A stretch of 64,000 bases of DNA from Mucor racemosus (lineage: Eukaryota; Mucoromycota; Mucoromycetes; Mucorales; Mucoraceae). The DNA lies in assembly GCA_027405735.1 (NCBI GenBank), contig JAPEHQ010000009.1, forward strand, positions 1,364,001 to 1,428,000. Direction: 5' to 3'. A program made the translations under genes and the position numbers. Positions 1 to 9,819 of this stretch are shown one piece after another (the first letter of the stretch is position 1; the number at the start of each line of letters is the position of its first letter). A model generated the notes under the pieces. The model was given only the letters and a program-made list of their open reading frames with translations, did no database searches and had not been told where the DNA came from.

Positions 1-1348
1 CACCATAATTGAGCATAACACGATCGAACGGCTAAATCTCTTATACTATGGTATATATCTAAGCTTTAAATGAAAATGCGTTTTTTTTTTTACTTTTCTT
101 ATATTTAATCATGTACGGTCTGAAAATTTAGTTTTTATAGCGGACATTTTCGGGGATCATTTTATCCTTACCAACACTCATGATTTTGATCAAAAAACAG
201 AAAAGTCAAATTTTGATACCAAAATCAACGTTTAAATATACTAAATTGTGAGAGAAAATTGTAGCCATAGATGATACGCATTTTATAAAAGCTTAATATT
301 AAATGTTAATTAACGGAAATTTGTACTTTTGGCCTAAAAACGGTTTTTCGATTAAAGGATTTTCATGTTATATTTTGTAATAAAAATGTTTATTATTTTT
401 TATTGAGCAAATAGAGCGCTAAATTCTGTATATGTGTATACTTTTTTTTTATATAATTGGTAGTAGAATCAACTCTAAATTTGAAAAACTAGAAATAAAA
501 AATTAAAAAATGTCAAAATTGATGATCTGGACAAGAATAATTTTCTAAATTAATATTCCGCTTATAAGCCTTGGAAGTCTTATAAATAAGAGATTTTATA
601 ATACTCCAAAACTTTTTCAAGAATTTACGATGATGTACCCACATGATTCAAGCTTATCACTGTAAATATTTATACATGTTAATATTGTGTGGTAGTTTAT
701 TTGATGATAATATAGTCCTACTTTATAATTGTTGCGCTAAAAGTAATTTACATTGAGCTATTGAGCTTTAGTCTTACCTCTCCAATATCATAAAAATAAA
801 AATGACCATCACTGGAACTTATTGCCGCCTTTTTACCCTGTTTGTCCCTAGCTAATTTATTCAATGCTTTACCAGAAATAACCTAAGTACTTATAAATGG
901 TTCCTCGGTATTTGCATTCGAATTCCATAAATTAAATTGACTGGTTCCACCTACAATAGTATCAAACGTATCATCAGCTCACCTTATGATGCATATCAAT
1001 CTAAAATCAGAATTATTCCATTGTCATTGTTATAAGCTATGAAAAATTTAATTTTTACTAATACAGCAATTAAATAAAAACCAAGATAATACTAATAGTA
1101 TACAGTATGGTGAGTATTTAGCATCTAAGTAGTAGGTTTGATGAAGAAGTATGCGTTTAAATTCTTTTGAAACCCCTGAGTCAAACACAACATCTTGGTC
1201 CTGTAATTTCTATCCATCAAAATGTTGCGATTTCAACCTACACGATGAATGCACCTTTCATCAATCTTGACCTCGATATATATTGGGTATCAGTTTTTTA
1301 GCATTGTATTTTCTCTGATTCATTAATATCCGGTCATATTGAACGATA
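1..1348. repeat. Rep1 repeat, copy a (cut by window start)
   Basis: Partial copy of a dispersed repeat also found at 3501-6427, 15962-16836 and 27969-31392. The shared core includes the block around 165-275 and the region 770-1290. On the minus strand, 778-985 reads as a dynein intermediate-chain remnant (separate entry). Similarity to the other copies is lost after about 1348, so this copy is truncated on the right. No intact protein is encoded. Boundaries are by eye. Confidence 0.8.
778..985 (-). pseudogene. Dynein intermediate-chain C-terminal fragment inside Rep1 copy a
   Basis: Read on the minus strand this gives ADDTFDTIVGG, SQFNLWNSNANTEEPF, a stop, then ISGKALNKLARDKQG, KKAAISSSDGHFYFYDIGE and a consensus GTAAG splice donor. 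Order and spacing match the last WD40 repeats of cytoplasmic dynein intermediate chain (a VDG..LWNLN..TE block, then ALN..W, then a ..SDG..YDIGE block). The stop after the TEEPF block also occurs in the copy at 30092-30300, so the fragment was already non-functional when the repeat spread. The assignment is from memory of the family. Confidence 0.65.
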
Positions 1349-2639
1349 GTGAGCTAAACTACGATTTACTATTATACTATTGGTAATTTTTTGTTATTGT
1401 TACTTTAAAAACTTGATCCTATTATTATTATCATTGATTATAGTCTTCAAACTAATTGGTACAGTATATCATTTCGCATTGGTAGAAATTATACAATTGA
1501 TATCTGCATTTAACACTGATGGATTGGAAATTTGGTGCCTGTCTTTAGTTTGATGAATAATACGTACTTTGGTTATCCAGTATAATTTATAATTGTAGGT
1601 GTTTCTACTCCTAAAAACTGACTTTCCAAATGCAACTGCATCTGTTGAATATCACTTGAGTTTCTGTGCGTTGTAGCTCATGTTATACTAACTCCCATTT
1701 TGGTAAAAATTGCTTTACATTCATCCACATTCAATTTTTCTGTTATATAGCTTAATATTAGTGTACTAACCTTGAGCTTTGTCTATATCTCCTTCAAAAA
1801 TTGGCATTTTTTTCAGATGATGTCTACTACCAATTTCTGGAAAGCTCTAGTATTATTTCCAAAAAGAAAAAATACACCTTAATTTGCTGCATTTCCCAAA
1901 ATAGTAAAAAACTGACAAATACATGTTCACAAGTACGGGTGTTAAAATTGTTGACCAAAGGAGAGTGACAAGCTTAACGGGTAGCGCATGCGCTACAAAT
2001 TGAGTGAGACACACATATTCGTGAGTTCAAACCCGTCAGAGGGGAAGCCCTTTGGCATTAGAATATGAATTTCGAAAGAGAATCTCCGATGACCTTGCTT
2101 CTTGTTGTTATACCAAAAGATACTAATATAAAAATACTCTGCTAAAAGATACATTTTATTAATTAATTGATGCTTCGTATTTATATGTTTTCTAGATAGT
2201 TACTGTGTATGATTATTAATATTATTAATGAATTGCCGGGTATTGAGATACTTGATATGATTTGTTCCCAAATCATATACAATGGAATCTGTGGAATTGG
2301 GAATCTGTGATTGTATCATTTGGATGAGATGTAAGATTGCTTATGTTTCATTGTTGCCAAGTGTCCCTGAATGTTCCTGATAGTCGCTGTTAATGCTAGT
2401 GGTTATGTATGACATTTAGTATAAGTTACTAAATGTCATGCCATGTTGGATTTCAATAGTTGTTCCTGGATTTTTATATCTGGGTAAACTTCTGATATAT
2501 CACTTCTCACCCAATATGATCCTCCTTTTTTTTCTTAGTAAGTTTTGCATATGTCTAGCAAATGTTTTCCTTTTTCATTAATGCATATTATGATATGCAT
2601 ACTAGTAGATTTGGCTGGCAAAACCCGGCTCGACACTAA
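1349..2639. other. AT-rich spacer without a recognisable gene
   Basis: No convincing coding region on either strand. It contains one tRNA-like segment (separate entry at 1963-2045). The rest is AT-rich sequence with no match to the other repeats in the window that I could see. Confidence 0.5.
1963..2045 (+). ncRNA. Degenerate tRNA-like / SINE-like segment
   Basis: AGCTTAACGGGTAGCGC at about 1971-1987 resembles a Pol III A box. GAGTTCAAACCC at 2023-2034 resembles a B box, about 45 nt downstream. The T stem does not pair properly and no clean cloverleaf folds, so this is not a working tRNA. A tRNA-derived SINE head or a decayed tRNA fits better. A perfect 16-bp palindrome (GTAGCGCATGCGCTAC, 1981-1996) lies inside it. 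Confidence 0.3.
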
Positions 2640-2824
2640 AACTATCAGCATCTATAGGTCATTGTACGTTCAGCCAGTTCGAGCAACAAGTCGGTTACCT
2701 GCTACTTACACCTACTAAGACCAGCAAGCCCATCAGTTCTTAACGAATATGAATCCAAATAACTTTCCATTGCAATAGCAAGTATCTCTAGCGCTGATAC
2801 GCAGAATTGCAAAAGGTTTAGCCT
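2640..2824. repeat. Rep3 repeat, copy 1, left part
   Basis: Diverged match to 37440-37545 and to the reverse complement of 62235-62330, sharing for example the CAACAAGT..GGTTACC stretch and CCATTGCAAT followed later by AATTGCAAAAG. It is interrupted by the LTR that starts at 2825 and seems to resume near 3401. Confidence 0.55.
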
Positions 2825-3353
2825 TGTTGTATATTTCCAGGTTTGATGAATAATACTTAAAAAAGAATACAATTAAAAGAAAATGAGTAATAAATCAGTT
2901 TTTCAACTGTATGATAAAAGCAAGATATCGTTTATTTAGATGTAAAAGTATGGCCTTTTATATTGATTTGACATTGAGATCCTGAGATGTAATTTAAGGC
3001 ACTATTGAACTATTAGATCTGTTTGATAATAATCTATAGATTAAAATGGATAAATCATAGTTTAACCGTTCTTGCAGAGCTTGTGAGTTGTCTTGTTTCA
3101 ATGTTGCGCTAAATATGCTTGGATGTTGATTTGATAACTACTTGATTGGTTAACTGCTGGAATGAAATAATGTGGTGTCATAATTGAGGTCCAAGCGTTC
3201 TTGGTAATTACTGGATTAAACTTGGTACGCTAGGAGTTTCTTATATCCGATGTCAAGACTTGCACTTCGATACATGTCGTCGTCAATAAATTGTAAGATG
3301 TATTGATACTGTAGAAGGTGATAATGTATGATACTAGTAGGTGGAATACAACA
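2825..3353. mobile_element. LTR (529 bp), copy 1 of the 529-bp family
   Basis: Starts TGTTGTAT and ends ATACAACA, the short inverted TG..CA termini typical of LTRs. It is near-identical along its whole length to the 529-bp copy at 36727-37255. No second LTR or internal coding region is present. The left flank ends AGCCT. The same pentamer occurs at 3401-3405, where Rep3-like sequence resumes, so the insertion may include 47 extra bases. A clean duplication is therefore not proven for this copy. Confidence 0.75.
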
Positions 3354-3500
3354 AAAAGGCATATTTTAAGTAAAGCATAAATACAACCTACAACATTATT
3401 AGCCTAATAACGGATTTAACTTGAAACGTATAAGATGATACAACAGGATTCAAAAAAAAGTCCATAAAATCATAAATTGAAAGGATTTAGATATAAAAGC
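3354..3500. repeat. LTR flank and resumed Rep3 sequence
   Basis: 3354-3400 has no counterpart next to the other LTR copy. From AGCCT at 3401 the sequence weakly follows Rep3 (compare the ATAAAATCA..ATTGAAA stretch near 3465-3480 with the Rep3 copies at 37950-37990 and 62120-62160). It ends where Rep1 copy b begins. Confidence 0.35.
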
Positions 3501-4998
3501 ACTACAGCCGACCTGTGCTGCACAAGATGAATTTGTTGTGCCCAGGTAGGCTGCACACTATGGCCTGATGAGTTACTGCGCCCACTAAATAATGGCTAAA
3601 AGAATAACAAGATGCACATGGGCACAACAAAAGAAACTGCACACGAGCATAACAAAAAGCCTGTATGTGCAGAATTATAGATTATGTCCATGTGGATGAC
3701 ATTAATCCCATGTGTGCATAATAGTAGAATTGCCCATAACATATCATTATCCCTATCTGTACATAATAATAAAATCTAACCATGAGCATAATATAATTCA
3801 GTATGTTATTGATATAGAGCAATACACGCAAGAGCCAATATATTTACGATTATCATCATTTGTAAATACGTTTATAATAGTTATAATGTTTGCAGCAACA
3901 ATGGTTTTTGTTCGAGCATAAACTTAAATAACTCTTACTGTTTAAATTTATATGCAAGCCAAATCTATGATTACAGATGTTACTTTATTACGCATAAAAT
4001 TTAAACAAATTAACCTTCTTTAAACTTACTATTTTAGTTTACGATTGTCAGCTGTAAAAAGATTTGTTTTCAAGCATAGCTACGATCAAGGCTATGGCTA
4101 TTAGGCAAGACATCAGATTATTCTTTTTTTTGTATTTCTATATCGTAGAAACATGCATTCTTCTGCCAGAAAAACCGTCTGTCATATCATACATTCATTT
4201 AAAAAATTGCAGAAGCGAACCCGTAGAGCAACGCCGTAATTGAGCATACTGTAGCAAGATTGAACGGCTAAGTCTCTTATACTATGGTATATCTAAATTT
4301 TAAATAAAAAAGTAATTTTTTTAACTTTTCTTATATTTAACCATGTATAGTCTGAAAATTCAGACTTTGTAGCGGACATTTTCGGGGATCATTTTATCCT
4401 TACCAACACTCATGATTTTGATCAAAAAACAGAAAAGTCAAATTTTGATACCAAAATCAACGTTTAAATATACTAAATTGTGAGAGAAAATTGTAGCCAT
4501 AGCTAATACGCATTTGGTAAAGGCTTAATATTAAATGTTAAGTAATAAGACTTTGTACTTTTGCCCCAAAAACGGATTTTTGATTAAGGGATTTTCATTT
4601 TATATTTTGCAATAAAAATGTTTATTATTTTTTATTGAGCAAATAGAGCGCTAAATTCTGCATATGTGTATATTTTTTGTTTTTATAATTGGTAGTATAA
4701 TTAACTCTAGATTTGCAAAACTAGAAATAAAAAATTAAAAAATGTCAAAATTGATGATCTGGACAAAAATAATTTTCTAAATTAATATTCCGCTTATAAG
4801 CTTTGTAAGTCTTAAAAATAGGAGATTTTATAATACTTGAGAACTTTTTCAAGAATACGATGCTGTACCCGCTTGATTCAAGCTTATCATTGTAAATCTT
4901 TATACATGTTATATTGTATAGTAGTTTATTTGATGGTGATATAGTCTTATTTTATAGTTATTGCGCTGGAGGTGATTTACATTAAGTTTTAATTTTAC

Positions 4999-5125
4999 CT
5001 CTCCAATATCATAAACATAAATATATATGACCATCACTGGAACCTATTCCTTCAAATTCCATAAATTAAATTGACTGGTTCCATCTACAGTAGTATCAAA
5101 TGTATCATCAGCCCGTTTTATGATA
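4999..5125 (-). pseudogene. Dynein intermediate-chain fragment, deleted copy
   Basis: The same minus-strand remnant as at 778-985, but the stretch covering ISGKALNKLA..KKAA is deleted, so the ends of the WD40 fragment are fused. The splice donor GTAAAA lies just outside at 4998. Confidence 0.5.
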
Positions 5126-5413
5126 AATGTCAATAATCTTAATCCAGAAACATCTCATTGCCATTGTTATAAGCTTTCAAAAGCTTGATTTTTAATAATA
5201 CAGCAATTAAATAAAAAACAAGATGGTATTAATAATAACATATGGTGAGTATTTAACACCTAAGTAAGTTTGATGATGTATGCTTTCAAACCCTTTTAAA
5301 AATTCTGAGGAAGACACAACACCTTGGTCCTGTAATTTCTATCCATCAAAATGTTGCGATTCCCATTACAAAATGAATGCACCGTTTATCAATCTTGACC
5401 TCGATTTACATTA

Positions 5414-5621
5414 GGGGGCGTCAATCTCAAAATACTAAATTTATTCGTTTTATGATTGGCTTAAATAACCAATATACTGAAATACATCTACCACTTTTTG
5501 TAAGTAGATCCTAAAGTATATTCGTTTATTCGTATTATGATTGGAGGACTTCAATATCCATTACTTTTGTTGGCCAGTTTTTTTTTTTCAGAATCTACCA
5601 AACTTTGAAATTGACGCCCCC
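5414..5621. mobile_element. 208-bp MITE with 12-bp terminal inverted repeats
   Basis: Begins GGGGGCGTCAAT and ends ATTGACGCCCCC, a perfect 12-bp inverted repeat. It extends to about 18 of 20 matching positions. It is flanked by TA on both sides and sits inside Rep1 copy b exactly where copies a and d run on uninterrupted. Two internal direct repeats resemble TTTATTCGT(T/A)TTATGATTGG. It encodes nothing. A TA duplication fits a Tc1/mariner-type non-autonomous element, though PIF/Harbinger-like or other families cannot be excluded. Confidence 0.85.
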
Positions 5622-6427
5622 TATTGAGTATCAGTTTTTCACCAGTTGTATCTTCTCCGATTCATTAATACTCAGTCGTATTGAGCGATAGTTTGTCAGC
5701 ATTGTCAAAAAAGATAATAAATGCTTGAAGAGTTTTCTGCATACCAAATTATGCGATTTAGTAGCAATGATTGCACTTAATTATGCTTTTTGAGCCTATT
5801 GAGTTAATCAGGATAATCAGTACTTTCATTCAAAAGTAAGCTTTGCTTTATAGATTTAAATTCACCCATTTAATAAATGGCATTGTATTTATTATGATCC
5901 GTCACATCAATCAACCAACTTCATCTTGATTAGAATACATTTGACAATTAAATATCTGAATCACACTTGAGCGGTTGAGCCAACAGGTATCGCTACAAAA
6001 AAATCTCGTACAGATCGATGGAACGTCACAATTTGGATCATTTTTTGTGTTCATAGATCTGAGCTCTCTCACACATTCATAGATCTCTGTATGAACCATA
6101 TCTCTATCTATTTAATTTAACTGAAATACATTGAACGCTAACATCCTACTTGATAAAACGCCTTACTTTATTGCGAGTCAACACAACTACTTTCACGTTA
6201 GTTTAGCATCAGCATTTGAATCAGATAAATTTGAGATTGGACCACCCTTTTAATATTTTTGCATACCATTATGAGCCAATAATGGATCGTTATTATAGAT
6301 ACGCTAATCACGAATGATGAGTTAACTCTAATGGACGAACTAGTTGATTAGCAGTATAAACAAAATATTAAAATTCAAATATAGGAATTGAATGAGCAAG
6401 AGATAATAAACCATGTAAATTAGCATA

Positions 6428-6834
6428 CAGTATGATGATAGAATATCATCAGATGGATGTTGACCTTTCAGCATTCCAATTATAATTTAGAATGCAACTG
6501 AGCTTATTTTTATATTATGTGATTCCTTATATAGAACTACTGCAACTGCGAATTTATGAGCAGGAGCTTTGGAATATTATTAATGCAAAATAAGTGCAGC
6601 TTTATATCATAGGTGTCATTTCATTGCAAAACTCACCGAATATACAATGCCCCATAAAAACTGGTATCTGGAATACTTATAGTATCTACTCATACCTATA
6701 TTCATAAAGAAGGGCAGTTTACTTGGATCAGTAGTGTTCATAGAAGACATCTTATTTTTAACTGTTTTCAATAAAAGTGCGCAATAAACTATAGGTACAC
6801 TTTAGCGATGATTTTCTCGACATACAGTAGGTTG
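6428..6834. other. Spacer without a recognisable feature
   Basis: AT-rich sequence between Rep1 copy b and Rep2 copy 1. No gene, RNA or repeat match seen. Confidence 0.4.
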
Positions 6835-7180
6835 TGAGCGTTGCCCTTTGAGATCAGCGTATCAAAGATGTGTCCCTATAATATCATGTAGATTTGGAAG
6901 TTATTAGGATTGAAACTTTCTGAGATAAGGTTTTTGTTGCCGATTTTTTACGATTGTAAAAAGTAGGTTTCAAATGGGTTGCGAATATATTCGCCCAATA
7001 TTGAGTCGAATTATGCCGAATCTTCAAAGGCGATGTACCTTCCCTATATAGGCCACCGATATCTCTCTGAAATAGAAGTGCTAGTACCAAAGTATAAGTG
7101 CACTGGCCAAACATTGAGCAAAATTGACAAAGTTGATCTAAAATTGATTATTAAAAATCGAACATCTAAATTGAGGTATT

Positions 7181-7411
7181 TGTAGGTTTTTGCCTATTAG
7201 TTATGTTAAATCTCATTTCAATCCCATATTGAACCTGACATCCAAATGGAATTGATATGGTATAAATACTTTTATAATCCAGGACCTGATGGCTCCTGGC
7301 TTCCTTTTTTAACTTCATAATAAAGACCCTACGGTCTCCGTGATATAATCACTTGTAGTCTTTATTTTATTTGTATTGGAAATAATAATCGTTATCTACA
7401 TATAACTCTCA
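7181..7411. mobile_element. Solo LTR (231 bp) with GTATT duplication
   Basis: Inserted in Rep2 copy 1: the other copies read straight through this point. It starts TGTAGG, ends CTCTCA, and is flanked by GTATT at 7176-7180 and 7412-7416. Inside are a TATA-like GGTATAAATAC (about 7259) and an AATAAAGAC poly(A)-like signal (about 7320), as in an LTR. No internal region or second LTR remains, so it is a solo LTR. Confidence 0.8.
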
Positions 7412-7923
7412 GTATTGATTTTTTGTATTCACAAGATAGATCCAACTCTAAGCTACTCTGTATTTCTTGTTTCAGTGAAAAATATTGGTTTTTCGTCGAG
7501 ATAATCAAAATAATAGTTCATATTACAGCTTACAGTATACAGTCTATGCTAACTGAGTTCCAATTTTGTTTTGTTGAAATGAACGAAAAATGATTCAAAA
7601 AACAAAATTGTTTAGTAGCTCATGAACTGCAAAGTAAGTAGACCTAATATAATAAATAGTTTTTGTACAGTTTCAAAATTCGCATCCATCTAAACAAAAT
7701 TCAAACAAACGTTTTACACTAAATTTTGCGCAAAATGCAACTGAAATTTTGGAGGTTTTTTGAAGATACACATCACTTTTCATAAGCATATTTAAATTTA
7801 AATAATGGAGATAATACATAGCAAAATTATCTATTGATCGAGCTATTATTTAACCTTTTAGCTGCATTTTCTGTAGAGAAAACAAGATTTTTGTCAATTT
7901 TTTTTTCAAATTCAGAATTTGGG

Positions 7924-8214
7924 ATGAGGGTATATAAGGGGAAAATCGAGATTAGAAATGAGGGTATCTCTTTGTACACATTTTTGAGGATATCTCCACG
8001 AAAAATTAATATTTTGAAAAAAACTAAATTGGATCCGAGAGAGCTCAACGAGGTTAATGATATGAATGTAAAAATAATACTGCTCAATTTACCAGATATT
8101 CTGAAATCTACTACAAATTGCCAAAAAAAAAATGAAAAAAATAAAAGTGCCCAGAATTTTTTTATACTGAAATGTGCTATAGAGCAATTTAAAACAAGTA
8201 AGTTTTATTATTAG
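7924..8214 (+). other. Short frame conserved in Rep2 copies
   Basis: Reads MRVYKGK, then LYTFLRISPRKINIL and TKLDPRELNE. The same frame is open at 52039-52260 (+), 35838-35629 (-) and 25833-25677 (-), with many amino-acid substitutions. I recognise no family. It may be the decayed end of a transposon protein or simply a DNA-level repeat without stops. An overlapping antisense frame is also open, which weakens the coding case. Confidence 0.35.
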
Positions 8215-8600
8215 AAAGTGTTAGTATAGCTTAATTATTTCTAGAGATATGAAGCCTCAAAGTTTTCAATTCTTTAGCAGTGGAATACGCGTAAAAATCT
8301 GAAACATTAGCACTAAAAAAGTTATAACAACTGCAAAAAATAGGATATTTCCGGATGCTCGTTTTTGAACTATAGTTGAACATCTCAGGTGTATTGTCAT
8401 AGGATTTTTTTCTGGTATTATTTAGTGAAAAAAGAAGTGCGGCAGAGATGAAAAATGGGTCCCAATTTTGAAGGAAAAACCAATAGATTTTTTGTGTTTT
8501 CGAGTCTTTTTTTGTGAAGTATAAAATATTTTCAGAAACAAGTAGTAGAACGCACTATGCATTTGCACATAGCTAAGAACCGGAGCTCAATTTATTTACG

Positions 8601-9480
8601 AGGTAACTAATATAATGAACCTCGCCGAATTTTTATTGCATTTCAAAACATTAAAGGCAAATACTAAAAACAGGGAATTTTTTATGGAAGAAAATGTGAA
8701 TTAGCAAAAAAGTTTGGGTGGATCTTCTCTATGAAAATTGATTCTATAATTTCAAATAAGTATACGATTTATAGGTACAATACTGGGGGGTTTTTTTCCA
8801 GTAATGATATGTTGTGTCAAATAAATTAACAAATTTTATAGAATGATGTTGTCAAACATTTGAGCAATACATATTTTATATGCAAAATTTATTCAAGTTG
8901 CTGTCTTCACTTCTTAACAAAGATATATTTATTTCCAACAATAATACTTTCTTCTCGAATCACAAATTGCATTGGCTATCAAGTATATGCTGTTGAACTC
9001 TGAGCAGTATTAATTATAATACTTTTTCTTCATTATTTGTGGCTATTTATCACATTTTATACAGCATGGCATTTTCTATCGTAATGGAGTACATAAAACA
9101 ATATTCAATCCCACGGTCCCAGTGATAAACATGATAAATCAAATATAATACAGATTATCAGTTTCTTAGGTAGGTTAGATTCGATGGAGCTTCTTAAAGA
9201 AAGCGTAGTTGATTATCGTTTCAGCATAAAAGCATATATATTGCCATAATTTACACAATGCTTTTGACCCGATAAAGATATTTATAATTTTATTTATTTC
9301 ATATTGCTAAGAAAAATACACTGGACGGAAGAACGTGGATTAAATATTCTATTAAAACGTCAAAATAGGCACTAAAATCGGCGGTCTGCAAATGGATCGA
9401 CCAACAATATTTACCAATACATATTTTTTTCCGGGGCATAAATAGTTTTTCCCTGTTTGTAATTGAAAGTGCATATCAGC
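8601..9480. other. Spacer upstream of the acyl-CoA synthetase gene
   Basis: AT-rich, with no coding potential recognised on either strand and no match to Rep1-Rep3. Confidence 0.4.
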
Positions 9481-9483
9481 TTG

Positions 9484-9520
9484 GTTGTCATAACAACGTA
9501 TCTTTTGGTTGCTAGACAAC
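9484..9520. promoter_or_regulatory. Paired X-box-like palindromes
   Basis: GTTGTCATAACAAC (9484-9497) is a perfect palindrome-like variant of the RFX X box (GTTGCCATGGCAAC). Ten bases on, GGTTGCTAGACAAC (9507-9520) is a second one. They lie about 300-335 bp upstream of the acyl-CoA synthetase start codon. Binding by an RFX-type factor is inferred from the motif only. Confidence 0.45.
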
Positions 9521-9819
9521 TGTTCATATCTCAGATCTAAATATCGTATTAGTGAAATCTAATTTAATAAATCACATCGTGAAACCTTCAACATTAATGG
9601 AAGCAATCCTTTAATGTTTGATTGGACTCCATGTGACAATAAAGACCTTCACACGACATTCAAACGGCGGCCTCCACAATTGTTATTCTGCTGACTTATC
9701 ATATTCTTCAGTTACACCCTCTATATATACTGTCTTATTTTGCTCTCCCTTTTTCTTCTTCTTTTTTCTCTTGTATATTTCCCCACATTTTAATAAATCT
9801 CAATTGAATAATACAAAAA

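Larger units (their letters stand above)
3501..6427. repeat. Rep1 repeat, copy b (full-length reference copy)
   Basis: Most complete copy. It matches 27969-31392 collinearly from ACTAC(A/G)GCCGA at the left to CCATGTAAATTARCATA at the right. The left third (3501-4150) is rich in GCACAAC/GCATAAT-type short motifs. Next come the conserved core and the dynein-like fragment (4999-5125, with an internal deletion), then a right arm that ends at 6427. It carries a 208-bp MITE absent from the other copies. Short frames at 3712-3921 (+) and 5911-6099 (-) have partial counterparts in the second copy but are interrupted there. Confidence 0.8.
6835..8600 (+). repeat. Rep2 repeat, copy 1
   Basis: Dispersed repeat matching 51680-52720 in the same orientation, and 25090-26530 and 35040-36715 in reverse. 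The left end corresponds to the right end of the 35040-36715 copy (CTTTGAGATCA..GTATCAAAGATGTGTCCCT). It contains a short frame conserved in all four copies (7924-8214 here). A solo LTR interrupts it at 7181-7411. No known transposase motif was seen. Confidence 0.8.

Noticed and set aside
5911..6099. 62-codon minus-strand frame as a real gene
   Set aside because: It lies inside Rep1, and the same region in copy d (about 30900-31075) is broken by several stops.
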